From an uncultured Halocynthiibacter sp. (GTDB lineage Bacteria > Pseudomonadota > Alphaproteobacteria > Rhodobacterales > Rhodobacteraceae): 64,000 nt of DNA. Location of the stretch: assembly GCA_947503035.1 (NCBI GenBank), contig CANNCD010000001.1, positions 124,001 through 188,000 on the forward strand, read 5' to 3'. Positions 17,820 through 26,209 of this stretch are shown piece by piece; within the stretch, counting starts at the first letter, position 1; each line of letters begins with the position of its first letter. Below the pieces are notes generated by a model. That model was not told the DNA's origin. It did no database searches and saw nothing but the letters and a program-made list of their open reading frames with translations. The position numbers were made by a program, and so were the translations under genes.

Positions 17820-19747
17820 CACAAGATTTGTTTCTGGCGGAAACCAGACCGATTGATCATGATGATAAGGTAGATTTTGGCATCCGCGAATGCCTTCGGG
17901 TTGGATCAGGAAAGAGCTTTATCACCTTTGCGGGCGCAGGATCAGGAAAAACATATTCACTTAAACAAGCTTTGGATTTCCTGAGGTCCCGGTACTCCGT
18001 AGATTTCACGCGCAAAGGCAAGCAAATTGCAGTCGTCACCTTTACGAATAACGCTGCCGATGAGATCAAAGACCGAATTGAGCAAAGTACAATCTTCGCT
18101 GTCTCGACCATCCATAGTTTCTGTTGGACTTCAATTTCCGGTTTCAATGAAGATATTCGAAAATGGTATCAGGAGAAGATTCCTGCTGATCTGGCCGACC
18201 TAGAAGATAAGGAAAGGAAGGGTCGTGCAGGAAAAGCTTCGGATGCACGAAAAAGGTCGATCATACGCCTTAAAGAAAAGTTGGACTGGTTGAGTGAACC
18301 GCGCTCGTTCGTCTATGATCCAAATGGTGTCAATGTCTCCCAAAACTCACTATCACACGCGGATGTTCTGAAAATTTTCTCAGAATTCCTGATTACTAAG
18401 CCGATGATGGCTGAAGTTATTGTGAATAAATACCCGTTCATTTTCATCGATGAGAGTCAGGACACGAACAAGGATGTTATCGCTGCTTTCTTCCAGTTGC
18501 AAAAAACGAAAGATGGTCAAGTAGTCATCGGCCTCATGGGAGATACCATGCAGCGCATTTTCGGTGGTGGCGAACCTGATCTTGGGAAAACGGAACCTAA
18601 CGGATGGATGCCGTTCGACAAAGAAATGAACCACCGTTCCGCTAGACGTATTGTGGGCCTCGGCAACCAAATTCGCAGCGAAGATGATCAACGCCAGCAG
18701 TATGCCCGAGAAGGCGCGGCAGAAGGTATCGTACGGTATTTTTTGTTGCCCTACGGTGTTGAAGACAAAGACGCTGTCGAAGCCCAGATACGGGAAAAAA
18801 TGCAGCAAGTTACGAGCGATCCCGCGTGGGTCGATACAGATAATGATGAAACAGCTATTTTACTCTTGGAGCATAAAATGGCTGGGCGTCGTTTGGGTTT
18901 CGCCGAGCTTTGGGAAAAGCTGTCAAAATCGGACAAAATTAAGGACCGCATTTCAGAAGGGGACAATGCCGAGTTGAATTTTTTCTCGAATATCGTTTTT
19001 CCACTGGCTGAAGCCAGCTTGAACGAACGTCGAGCAGAACTGATGTCTATCCTGCGAGCACAGAGGTCGCCGCTGTTAGAAGCGAGTATTCTTGAGAGCA
19101 ACGTTGAAGACCCTCTTGCGACTGCCCGGACTGCGGAACATGCATTTCGAAATGTAGTATCAAAAGATCAGGTTACGTTTCGCGAGGTGCTTGCAGTAAT
19201 CGCTGAGCACAGCTTGCTGGGAGTTCCGACAAAATTACGGTCATTCGTAGCGGTTGCTGATGGTGATGAAGCTGAGAGTGCGCCGGATAAGATCGACGAA
19301 GAGGTTGACACTGAAACCGAGGATGAAAAACCTGACACTGACGAAATCGCCGCTTGGGCTGAGGCGTTGGAAACCACATTCGCCCAAATTCAGCATTACA
19401 AGCGGTACATTGATGAAGAATCTGTCTTCCGGACCCATCAAGGCGTAAAAGGCAACGAATTCGAGCGGGTCATGGTCGTCATGGACGATGATGAAGCTGG
19501 AGGTTTTCTGTTCTCGTACGAGCAATATTTTGGTGTGAAAGAGCTCTCAGCAGCAAGTCAGAAAAAGCAAGATGCAGGCGAAGAAACAGGTTTAGACCGA
19601 ACTCGCCGATTGTTCTACGTCACTTCCACGCGGGCCAAACAAAGTCTGGCTCATGTGATTTACACGTCCAATGTTGCTGCGCTGAAAGAAAACCTCTTGT
19701 CACGCAAGTTTGCTAGGGATGACGAGATCGTTGATTTCCAAGCTTGA
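17816..19747 (+). CDS. UvrD/Rep-type helicase, Gabija GajB-like
   Basis: A 643-residue superfamily 1 helicase. Walker A is GAGSGKT at 40-46, TFTNNAADEIKDRI follows as motif Ia, motif II is FIFIDESQDTNKD near 206, motif III is GLMGDTMQRIFGG, then HQGVKGNEFERVMVV and RRLFYVTSTRAKQSL near the end. A very acidic stretch lies at about 480-515. Its ATG overlaps the nuclease stop (ATGA), so the two are translated together. In Gabija systems this partner senses or acts with the nuclease on invading DNA. The operon ends at 19747, facing the restriction-modification operon. Confidence 0.85.
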   Translation: MTQDLFLAETRPIDHDDKVDFGIRECLRVGSGKSFITFAGAGSGKTYSLKQALDFLRSRYSVDFTRKGKQIAVVTFTNNAADEIKDRIEQSTIFAVSTIHSFCWTSISGFNEDIRKWYQEKIPADLADLEDKERKGRAGKASDARKRSIIRLKEKLDWLSEPRSFVYDPNGVNVSQNSLSHADVLKIFSEFLITKPMMAEVIVNKYPFIFIDESQDTNKDVIAAFFQLQKTKDGQVVIGLMGDTMQRIFGGGEPDLGKTEPNGWMPFDKEMNHRSARRIVGLGNQIRSEDDQRQQYAREGAAEGIVRYFLLPYGVEDKDAVEAQIREKMQQVTSDPAWVDTDNDETAILLLEHKMAGRRLGFAELWEKLSKSDKIKDRISEGDNAELNFFSNIVFPLAEASLNERRAELMSILRAQRSPLLEASILESNVEDPLATARTAEHAFRNVVSKDQVTFREVLAVIAEHSLLGVPTKLRSFVAVADGDEAESAPDKIDEEVDTETEDEKPDTDEIAAWAEALETTFAQIQHYKRYIDEESVFRTHQGVKGNEFERVMVVMDDDEAGGFLFSYEQYFGVKELSAASQKKQDAGEETGLDRTRRLFYVTSTRAKQSLAHVIYTSNVAALKENLLSRKFARDDEIVDFQA

Positions 19748-20105
19748 TGCGTCCTGAATTTGGAGGGGGAAATACACAACTCTTTACTGGTTGAAAATTT
19801 TAGTCTTTGGGCACTATATAAGACGTAGTAATGGGCTGGTCTACCGTCTGCCTTGATTGCCAGCTAGGGCCAGCTTTCTGACCACTTGACTGATGCATGT
19901 TGCGGTAAACTGGGGGGCTGAGTGCGCGGCGTTAATTGACATGCAACTAAATCCCCCATATATTCTCCCTATAAGGACACCAGATCGACTGTGAGGTTCC
20001 TTCCGCAACGCAAGTTGTCCAACTGGAATAGTGGATAAGGCCTAGGCCGAAGAGAGCGTCGAGATAGCCAAGGAGTTGCCTGGAAGGGTGGCTCCTTCGG
20101 TCGTT
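19748..20105. other. Intergenic region between convergent defence operons
   Basis: About 360 bases between the helicase stop and the stop of the convergent 191-residue gene. AAGGAG near 20070 pairs with CTCCTT at 20092-20097 and could form a terminator-like stem next to the 191-residue gene. No open frame, tRNA or clear repeat is seen in the rest. Confidence 0.45.
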
Positions 20106-20681
20106 TTAGCGCCTGAAATATTTGACTTTTTTGCCTTTCAGCGCCTGACTGATGACAACAGCGATCTTCACTTTTTGCCCATTTTCGGGCTGTGGTCGGT
20201 GATGAGCGCTTTCGACATATAGACGTAGTTTGTGGCGGATGCCGTCGAATCTACCCTTGTGAGGCCGCAGGGTGAAAAACGCAGTGTAGGCCATGCCATC
20301 ACCCAGCATCATCGTGGCATTGTACGTGCCGAAATTCCGGTCTGATTGGGTGAGGTAGAGGCGGTTCTGAGGCAATGTTCCCAACAGGCCAGCCAGATCG
20401 ACCGAAGCCGCGAAACGATGTGGGCAAAATGCACGTGGGCGTGTGCCGTCCATAATTTGCATCTGGCCGGCGTGCTCGGCGATGTCAAATTTTCTGGTCC
20501 AACAATGGCAGGAATATTCGACAAGGATATTCACGCGGTCGCCCTGCGGCAGATCGACCGTCAGGATGTGCGGTACAAGGTGGGCGACGCTTAGGCGCGT
20601 GCTGTCGATCTCCTCAGCGACGACATTCGCACCATTTATATCTGTCAACGTGCCATCAGCGGCCACAAGGTGTCGCGTCAT
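20106..20681 (-). CDS. Hypothetical protein coupled to the type IIG enzyme
   Basis: A 191-residue protein of unknown function. It is the last gene of the restriction-modification operon and its start overlaps the enzyme's stop by 4 bases, so the two are probably coupled. Residues 58-60 are CHC followed by W, and CPH is at 86-88; with H70 these could bind a metal. The sequence ends LKGKKVKYFRR, very basic. There is no signal peptide or membrane segment. Candidate roles are a subunit or modulator of the enzyme, or an independent defence effector. I cannot place it in a known family. Confidence 0.62.
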   Translation of the reverse strand: MTRHLVAADGTLTDINGANVVAEEIDSTRLSVAHLVPHILTVDLPQGDRVNILVEYSCHCWTRKFDIAEHAGQMQIMDGTRPRAFCPHRFAASVDLAGLLGTLPQNRLYLTQSDRNFGTYNATMMLGDGMAYTAFFTLRPHKGRFDGIRHKLRLYVESAHHRPQPENGQKVKIAVVISQALKGKKVKYFRR

Positions 20682-23600
20682 ATATTGGCCTCAAGCAGTT
20701 TGATTTCGTCTGTGGTCAGGTCGAACAGGGTGTAAACCAGCGCATTGATTTCAGCTTCGCATGTTGAAATTTCGGCGGTCAGGCGGGTGATTTCAGCGCG
20801 GTCGCGGTTGATCCATTCTTCCCAGTCGTTGCGCTCTGACAGCGGGATATCAGCTTTGAAGCATTTCTTGACCTCGGCACGGAAGGTCGCGAAGTCGGGC
20901 AGCAGCCACCATTCCTTGAGCTTGTTGGTTAGCTTTGGGTCACGCTCTGGCGGGCAAAGATCAGGGATGCGGCGCGTGAGAGCGGTCTGAAGCTTGAGCC
21001 GGTCTTCTGCAAATGTTTGATTGTTGATGGCTAGTACGGTCAAAGCCTCTCGAACGCCTTTGGACAACTTTGGAATAGGTAACTGCCCAACATACTGAGC
21101 CTTCATTCTGAAATAACCGCCCCTTGCCAAGGGCGTTAAAGAACGAAAGATGAACCATAAGGCGTTTGAGTTCAGAAGACTCGCTAAAGCATAGTCGTCG
21201 GAAGGCAGCGCAAACGCGGTAGTTTCAAGATAACTGCCGGAGCTATCGAGGTGAAATGGGCTTTGAGAGGCGATGTCCCGATAGGTAATCTTTGTCTCCT
21301 CGAAACCTGACGCGTACGCCTCTTGAGGTTGCTGTAACTCGAACCATTCCTGCTTTGCAGCTCGCTTCTCCAGTCTTTCTTTGAAAGGCAAAAGCCAATT
21401 CTTAATAGCGGGATAATCGTCGATCTTGATCCGGTTTTTGGGGATGTAAATAAGCCATAACCCGCGTGGCTCGGCTCGCCAGCGCTTTAGGTCCTTACCT
21501 TCCAGAAACGGCTTAAGGAGGTTGGCGGAATTTGGATCTTCGAGGCAGAGCCTCTCTTTCGTCGGGCTGTCGATGATAAAAGCCGCGTTGAGGCCAGTCT
21601 TGATACCGTAAAGAGGTGACCCAAATTCCTCTTTCAAGTTTGGATGGCCTTCTTGAATTTTTACGCGCAATGCACGCAAGTCGGGCTTTTCCAACTTCCA
21701 CGATCCTGCGGTCAGTGCTAATTGTGGATAGGGGCCAGCCTGTGCACGATAGGTGGCGCGAAAGTTGGATGCGGGCAGGTCGACCACGTTCCAGAATTGC
21801 AGGTCATGTCCCTTGGCGGACGCGCCCCGTTGCATGGTGAGGATGGCGGGATAGGTTGTGACACCTTCAAAGATTTGCAGGTCGCCAAAATCAACGATGG
21901 TTTCCAACGTGGCTTCACGTAGAAGGTACTCGCGCAATGGCTTGCCTGAACCAGTTTTGAAGAAGGTCGAAGACGAGATATACCCCATGCGCCCGCCGTC
22001 TTTCAGTAATTTGAGACCGCGTTCAAAGAAATAGGCGTAAAGGTCGGCCCTGTCTGAGACAACCTCAAACCGCTTTTCAAGATAGGGCTTCATCGCCTTG
22101 AGGAATTCCATCCGCACATACGGTGGATTGCCCAGAACGATATCAAATCCGCCATCGGCAAAGATTTTTGGGAAAGCGGTTTGCCATGTGAATGGGTGAT
22201 TGAGGTAGGCGTAGTTTGAATCCTCGATCAAACTATCGCCAACCATGATGTTGTCATCGAGACTGTCCAGAACTTTGCCGCGCCGTGCGGTCTTGATCCA
22301 CAGGGACAGTTTGGCGATTTCGACACTTTCTGAATTCACATCGACGCCAAAGAGGTTGTTCGTCAGGATTTCGCTGTCAGGGTCAAAAAGGTCGGGTTGT
22401 TTGTTGGGGTCGAGTTCGTTGACCTTGTCGTTCACTCGGCTCAGCTCGGCCTTCATGAAATCGAAGGCCATGACGAGGAAAACGCCAGACCCGCAGGCCG
22501 GATCGACAATGCGCAGTTTCGTTAGCCGGTCGCGATAGGCGCGCCATGCTTTGAGTTCTGTCAATTTTCCCGGCTTCCACGGGATGTTTTCGTAATCGGA
22601 AACGTCCGCGCCTTTTTTGGCAAAACTTTGCATTGTGGCATCGAATATCTCGCGGATATGGGTTCCGACCGTTTGTTCCACAATGAAACGGGCGATGTAG
22701 TCCGGCGTATAGACCACCCCATCGCGTTTGCGCCGTCCTGATGTGCCTTTGGCCTTTTCTTCCTCAACTTCTTCGCCGCGCGCAATAGCTTGCAGGCGTT
22801 CCACGTCAGAAATGGATTGCTCAAAGATATGCCCCAGAACCGTGACAGAGATTTCAGATGCAAAATCGTAGTCACCAATTTTCTTGAAACGTTCGCAGAT
22901 CTCATCGCTCAGGGTCAGCGCATCAATGGTGGCATCGGGGGCAAACAGCCCACCATTATATTTGGGAACGCCAAGGCCATTGCTGCCTTTGTCGATTGCG
23001 TTAAACAGGCCTTTGAAATTGTCCCACACAGGGCGAGGGTTGAATTTGTCTTCACTCTCAAAGGCCTGTTCGAGGATGTTCTTTGGCAGCAGGCCGGTGT
23101 CTTCGGCAAAAGCAATGAACAATACCCTATCCAGCACCGTTTGCGCCGTTGCGATAGATGCAAGAGGATCAATGCCGGGTGCTGTGTTCCGAATTCCGTC
23201 AATCAGGGTAGAGCGAAGCGCTTTGTAATCTGTATAAAGCGCATCGGTGATGTCTTTGTCTTCGCGGCGGCTTTCTTTGAGTAGGTCGGCGGTTTTTCCA
23301 CCCAAAAGGTTCTCCGCGCAGAGTAACAGCATGAAACGCGCGTATTCCTGCGGTTCATGCAGGCGGGCCATGTCGAAATGCTCGTAAGCTTGTGTGCCTT
23401 CCCCAAAGCCATAGAGGCGAATTTCAAGGTAGTTTGAGACAAGAACCCATTTGGTGCCAACGTTGTTCGTGGCATATTCCCACGCTTGCTGGACTGGCGT
23501 TTTGTTGCGCCCAGGCATGATGGCGTCGAGGTCTTTGGTTTTTGCACCTTTCAGCTCGAACGGGGCAATAATATCGGCTTTACCATCGGCAAAATGGCCC

Positions 23601-23863
23601 AAAGCAAGGTCAACAGATCCCTTCAGGATTTTTTGTTCACTTTCTACCGTGTAATCACTGTTGCCGACCGGGGATGTGTAGCCAAGGACGTCTTCGACGA
23701 TCTTGGACTTAAAATCGGCGGAAAGTGCTGTTTCTTTGATCTTCTTGATGTTGCCTGATGAAATGAGCGCGGCCCAATCAGTAAGTGCCTTGAGATGGCC
23801 TTCCGGTGCGGGTGCTACATGTGGCATATGCCGCATTAGTGTTTTGCTGTTAAATAATTTCAT
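20678..23863 (-). CDS. Eco57I-like type IIG restriction-modification enzyme
   Basis: A 1061-residue protein joining endonuclease, methyltransferase and target recognition. An N-terminal nuclease-like part (residues about 50-160) contains GSVDLALGHF then PFELKGAKTK. The N6-adenine methyltransferase core has IVDPACGSGVFLV near 451 and VLGNPPYVRME near 575. A C-terminal TaqI-like specificity region follows (GIKTGLNAAFIID, LKRWRAEPRGLWLIYIP, ITYRDIA, YLETTAFALPSDD). Such enzymes need no separate methyltransferase gene. It sits downstream of a regulator and a small membrane protein and upstream of a coupled unknown gene. BREX PglX is a relative, but no other BREX gene is present. Confidence 0.87.
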   Translation of the reverse strand: MKLFNSKTLMRHMPHVAPAPEGHLKALTDWAALISSGNIKKIKETALSADFKSKIVEDVLGYTSPVGNSDYTVESEQKILKGSVDLALGHFADGKADIIAPFELKGAKTKDLDAIMPGRNKTPVQQAWEYATNNVGTKWVLVSNYLEIRLYGFGEGTQAYEHFDMARLHEPQEYARFMLLLCAENLLGGKTADLLKESRREDKDITDALYTDYKALRSTLIDGIRNTAPGIDPLASIATAQTVLDRVLFIAFAEDTGLLPKNILEQAFESEDKFNPRPVWDNFKGLFNAIDKGSNGLGVPKYNGGLFAPDATIDALTLSDEICERFKKIGDYDFASEISVTVLGHIFEQSISDVERLQAIARGEEVEEEKAKGTSGRRKRDGVVYTPDYIARFIVEQTVGTHIREIFDATMQSFAKKGADVSDYENIPWKPGKLTELKAWRAYRDRLTKLRIVDPACGSGVFLVMAFDFMKAELSRVNDKVNELDPNKQPDLFDPDSEILTNNLFGVDVNSESVEIAKLSLWIKTARRGKVLDSLDDNIMVGDSLIEDSNYAYLNHPFTWQTAFPKIFADGGFDIVLGNPPYVRMEFLKAMKPYLEKRFEVVSDRADLYAYFFERGLKLLKDGGRMGYISSSTFFKTGSGKPLREYLLREATLETIVDFGDLQIFEGVTTYPAILTMQRGASAKGHDLQFWNVVDLPASNFRATYRAQAGPYPQLALTAGSWKLEKPDLRALRVKIQEGHPNLKEEFGSPLYGIKTGLNAAFIIDSPTKERLCLEDPNSANLLKPFLEGKDLKRWRAEPRGLWLIYIPKNRIKIDDYPAIKNWLLPFKERLEKRAAKQEWFELQQPQEAYASGFEETKITYRDIASQSPFHLDSSGSYLETTAFALPSDDYALASLLNSNALWFIFRSLTPLARGGYFRMKAQYVGQLPIPKLSKGVREALTVLAINNQTFAEDRLKLQTALTRRIPDLCPPERDPKLTNKLKEWWLLPDFATFRAEVKKCFKADIPLSERNDWEEWINRDRAEITRLTAEISTCEAEINALVYTLFDLTTDEIKLLEANI

Positions 23864-23866
23864 CGT

Positions 23867-24136
23867 TTATTCTTCGTCGTAGAAATAAAATTGGCGCTTG
23901 GTAACGTCGCTGTTTTTAATGAGTATTTTCCAAAGCATCTCGCCTAGAAAGGTGCAAATGGCACCTGCGATAGCAAGATGAAGCATTGTGCCCCTGAACA
24001 AGTCCCAGACTTCAACTTGCCCCGGGCTGTAGGAGATCAACGCAATCCCGCCGCCCAACATCATGAAGATTCCAATAAGTTTGGTCGTATTTGCAAATTT
24101 GTTTACGGGGGTGGTTAGGTCTTGCAGATGTTTCAT
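23867..24136 (-). CDS. Small two-helix membrane protein in the restriction-modification operon
   Basis: An 89-residue protein with two hydrophobic segments, about 18-36 (TKLIGIFMMLGGGIALISY) and 50-68 (MLHLAIAGAICTFLGEMLW), and a charged C-terminus. It lies 9 bases after the regulator and 3 bases before the type IIG gene, so it is cotranscribed. Known type IIG systems do not need a membrane protein, so its role is open: it may be an effector, an anchor or a passenger. Confidence 0.62.
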   Translation of the reverse strand: MKHLQDLTTPVNKFANTTKLIGIFMMLGGGIALISYSPGQVEVWDLFRGTMLHLAIAGAICTFLGEMLWKILIKNSDVTKRQFYFYDEE

Positions 24137-24145
24137 CGGTGGCCC

Positions 24146-24571
24146 TTATGCAATCGCTGAAAAGAACAGTTTCGCTTCGCTATCTGGTGATGTGCCTTTC
24201 GAAAGCGATTGCTCAAAGATGTAATGAGTGAATTTCTGAATTTCTGTGCTGGAAAATGACTTTTCGTTTGTGTCGAGGTGTTCAAATACGGCTTTGGCTG
24301 TATCGCCCGCCAGTTGTGCGGCCTCTTCACCATCAGGAACTGCAATTCCGTAGACTAGCCACATCAGATTTTGGTCGAACTCTTCGCAAAACTTGACTGC
24401 GACCGACAATGGCAACTCTCGTTTCTCAAGCTCATAGTTTTTGTAGGATTTGTCAGCGATCCCAAGAATCGCGGCGACTTTGCTTTGAGGATAGCCCAAT
24501 TGACTGCGAATACTCAGCATCCTCTGACCAATCCCAATTAATGCAGTTGACATTCGGACAAACGTTCCCAT
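24146..24571 (-). CDS. XRE-family regulator
   Basis: A 141-residue DNA-binding protein with a helix-turn-helix at about residues 12-70: IGQRMLSIRSQLGYPQSKVA, then GIADKSYKNYELEKRELP. It heads the restriction-modification operon, so it probably acts as the control protein that times expression after entry into a new host. It is divergent from the two excisionase-like genes, and the 72-base gap between them likely holds shared operators. An ATG at 24553 is an alternative start; neither has a strong ribosome binding site. Confidence 0.8.
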   Translation of the reverse strand: MGTFVRMSTALIGIGQRMLSIRSQLGYPQSKVAAILGIADKSYKNYELEKRELPLSVAVKFCEEFDQNLMWLVYGIAVPDGEEAAQLAGDTAKAVFEHLDTNEKSFSSTEIQKFTHYIFEQSLSKGTSPDSEAKLFFSAIA

Positions 24572-24643
24572 ATTTGTACTTGCGTAACCTGTCGTGACGC
24601 ATTCTGCCTACTTATAGCAAAAAATGCCAACAAGGAAAGAAAG

Positions 24644-24850
24644 ATGAACGATTGTTCCCTGCTCACCCCGCGAGAATTGGCAGCACAAACAGGCTGGCCA
24701 GAGAAGCGGATAAGGAAATTGATTTCGACAAAAAGCATCCGGTTCCTGAAGCATGGAACCAATTTCCTGCTGCCCCCCAATGCTATTCACGAATATATAG
24801 AACGGAATATGGTTGAGCCTTCCTCATTCGAAGAGGGAGGAGGGGCATGA
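24644..24850 (+). CDS. Excisionase-like helix-turn-helix protein
   Basis: A 68-residue protein beginning LLTPRELAAQTGWPEKRIRKLI, the winged-helix pattern of MerR-like excisionases and AlpA-type regulators. AAGGAAAGAAAG precedes the ATG. It ends in a 4-base overlap with a second small helix-turn-helix gene and then the integrase. By position it should help excision or regulate the integrase. Confidence 0.72.
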   Translation: MNDCSLLTPRELAAQTGWPEKRIRKLISTKSIRFLKHGTNFLLPPNAIHEYIERNMVEPSSFEEGGGA

Positions 24851-25062
24851 GATCTGGGAAACAGACCCCGCTTATGGCCAGTGAATCCACCGCCGCGCGT
24901 TTGTTGGATCTGGGGGCAAAGCAGTTCCGATCTTTGGTGGATGAAGGGTATTTGCCGAAAGGGCATGAAATTGCCCCCGGTGTTGTGCGTTGGGACACGG
25001 ATACTCTGAAGCAGATCTCAAGTGGTGAGGTTGGCGATATTCAGGGATCAATTGAATGGTGA
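24847..25062 (+). CDS. Second small helix-turn-helix protein before the integrase
   Basis: A 71-residue protein with the pattern ESTAARLLDLGAKQFRSLVD then GYLPKGHEIAPGVVRWD, which resembles small excisionase-type or helix-turn-helix DNA-binding proteins. It overlaps both neighbours (4 bases with the upstream gene, 7 with the integrase), so the three are cotranscribed. Two recombination directionality candidates in tandem is unusual; one may instead be a repressor. Confidence 0.65.
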   Translation: MRSGKQTPLMASESTAARLLDLGAKQFRSLVDEGYLPKGHEIAPGVVRWDTDTLKQISSGEVGDIQGSIEW

Positions 25063-26075
25063 TCCGGCGCAAGAAATACCTGTGGCGGCACTCGTCCGGT
25101 CGCTGGTACGTGCGCAAATGCGTCAATGGCAAGATGATCTATCTTGGGCGCATCACGGCGGAGGAAGGCACCGCCGATTTTGACCATCAATATTGGGAAA
25201 TCGTGAGCGGTAAGAGGGCAGAGGTAAAAACCTCTTGGACCGCGCTGATTGCCGCCATGCGTGAAACCGATAAATGGGCGAACTTTTCACCCCGGTATCG
25301 CAAGGATCTGGAACCTGTTTTTGAATATCTCACTGAAAAGATCGGCAAGGCGGACGTAGCACGCCTGACACAAGCCGATGTTTACGATGCGATGGAAAAG
25401 AACCTGCATCGGGTTCGGTTTGCGAATTACATCCCGACCGCGATCAGCATGTTGTCCAAGCTGGCGATCCGCAAACGGTGGCGCAGGGACAATCCCGCGA
25501 TTGATATCGAACCTCTCAAAGTTCCGAAGGCGCGCAAAAAGCCGCATGTCCCTTGGGTCGATTGGGCGGTCGAGAAGATGCGAGAGGAAGGGGAGCCGTT
25601 GCCCCTGCTGATTTTTGAGATCGGCGTGGGCAGTGTGCAGCGCCCCGGTGATTGGGTGGATTTCCAGTGGGGCGATTATGATGGCGAAACTCTGAAGCTG
25701 CGCCAGAACAAAACCGGCAAGCCCTTGTTGCTGCCGTGTACTGAGGCGTTGAAGAAAGCCTTGGATCAGGCGAAGGCCAAGCTGGGATTCGCTCCGCATC
25801 CTTCGCGGCACATCCTGACACGGGCGGATGGCTCTGCAATGGACTATCACGCAATGGCGCGGGTGATGGTGCGAGAGCGTAAGCGGCTAGGATTGATGGC
25901 CTTTGACCAACACGCGTTACGCTATCGGGGTGTGATGGAACTGGCGTGGGCTGGCTGCACCGACGACGAGATTGCCAGCTTCAGCGGCCACACATCCAAA
26001 GCGATGATCATCAAATATGCAGGCGAAGCGCGGCAAATCATGCGAGCGCGTCAGGCCGCAGCAAAGCGCAAGTGA
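25056..26075 (+). CDS. Tyrosine recombinase (integrase) of the tRNA-Cys island
   Basis: A 339-residue phage-type integrase. An N-terminal arm-binding part (about 1-55) is followed by a core-binding SAM-like domain (about 60-150) and the catalytic domain. The catalytic residues can be read as R196 (VQRPGDW), K219, H286 and R289 (HALRY), H312 (SGHTS) and the nucleophile Y321 (IKYAG). The set looks complete, so the enzyme should be active. The gene reads toward the tRNA-Cys gene 87 bases away, the usual layout for tRNA-targeting elements. Confidence 0.93.
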   Translation: MVIRRKKYLWRHSSGRWYVRKCVNGKMIYLGRITAEEGTADFDHQYWEIVSGKRAEVKTSWTALIAAMRETDKWANFSPRYRKDLEPVFEYLTEKIGKADVARLTQADVYDAMEKNLHRVRFANYIPTAISMLSKLAIRKRWRRDNPAIDIEPLKVPKARKKPHVPWVDWAVEKMREEGEPLPLLIFEIGVGSVQRPGDWVDFQWGDYDGETLKLRQNKTGKPLLLPCTEALKKALDQAKAKLGFAPHPSRHILTRADGSAMDYHAMARVMVRERKRLGLMAFDQHALRYRGVMELAWAGCTDDEIASFSGHTSKAMIIKYAGEARQIMRARQAAAKRK

Positions 26076-26107
26076 CATGCGAACAGAACAAGCACAGAAC
26101 AAGAAAC

Positions 26108-26126
26108 TGATACCTGAGGTGATACC
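26108..26126. promoter_or_regulatory. Candidate integrase arm-type sites, right end
   Basis: TGATACC occurs at 26108-26114 and again at 26120-26126, a tandem pair between the integrase stop and the right attachment repeat. The same heptamer occurs in both orientations just inside the left end. A recombinase or excisionase binding role is inferred. Confidence 0.45.
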
Positions 26127-26146
26127 CCATGACAGCAGAAACCCAT

Positions 26147-26209
26147 AAGTCATTGATTCTATTGGAGGCGAGTACCGGAATCGAACCGGTGTACACGGAT
26201 TTGCAATCC
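26147..26209. repeat. Right attachment repeat
   Basis: It covers the 3' part of the functional tRNA-Cys plus 16 bases beyond it, and matches 12058-12120. Beyond the 20-base identical core the copies share the acceptor strand and the distal AAGTCATTGA. They differ in two T-stem base pairs and in the 7-base spacer after the tRNA. The island supplied this copy on integration. Confidence 0.9.

Larger units (their letters stand above)
12058..26209. mobile_element. Integrative mobilizable defence island in tRNA-Cys
   Basis: A segment of about 14.1 kb bounded by a 63-base imperfect direct repeat (54 of 63 identical) derived from the 3' part of tRNA-Cys. The intact tRNA lies at the right end beside a tyrosine recombinase gene; only the 3' part remains at the left. 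Inside are two excisionase-like genes, a mobilization module (mobC, relaxase, mobB-like), a Gabija-like pair and a type IIG restriction-modification operon. There are no conjugation pore genes, so transfer would need a helper. Base composition is mosaic: the mob genes resemble the host, the defence genes are visibly more A+T-rich. Confidence 0.9.

Noticed and set aside
20678-23863. BREX-type PglX
   Set aside because: Similar methyltransferase layout, but no brxA, brxB, brxC, pglZ or brxL nearby; type IIG is simpler.
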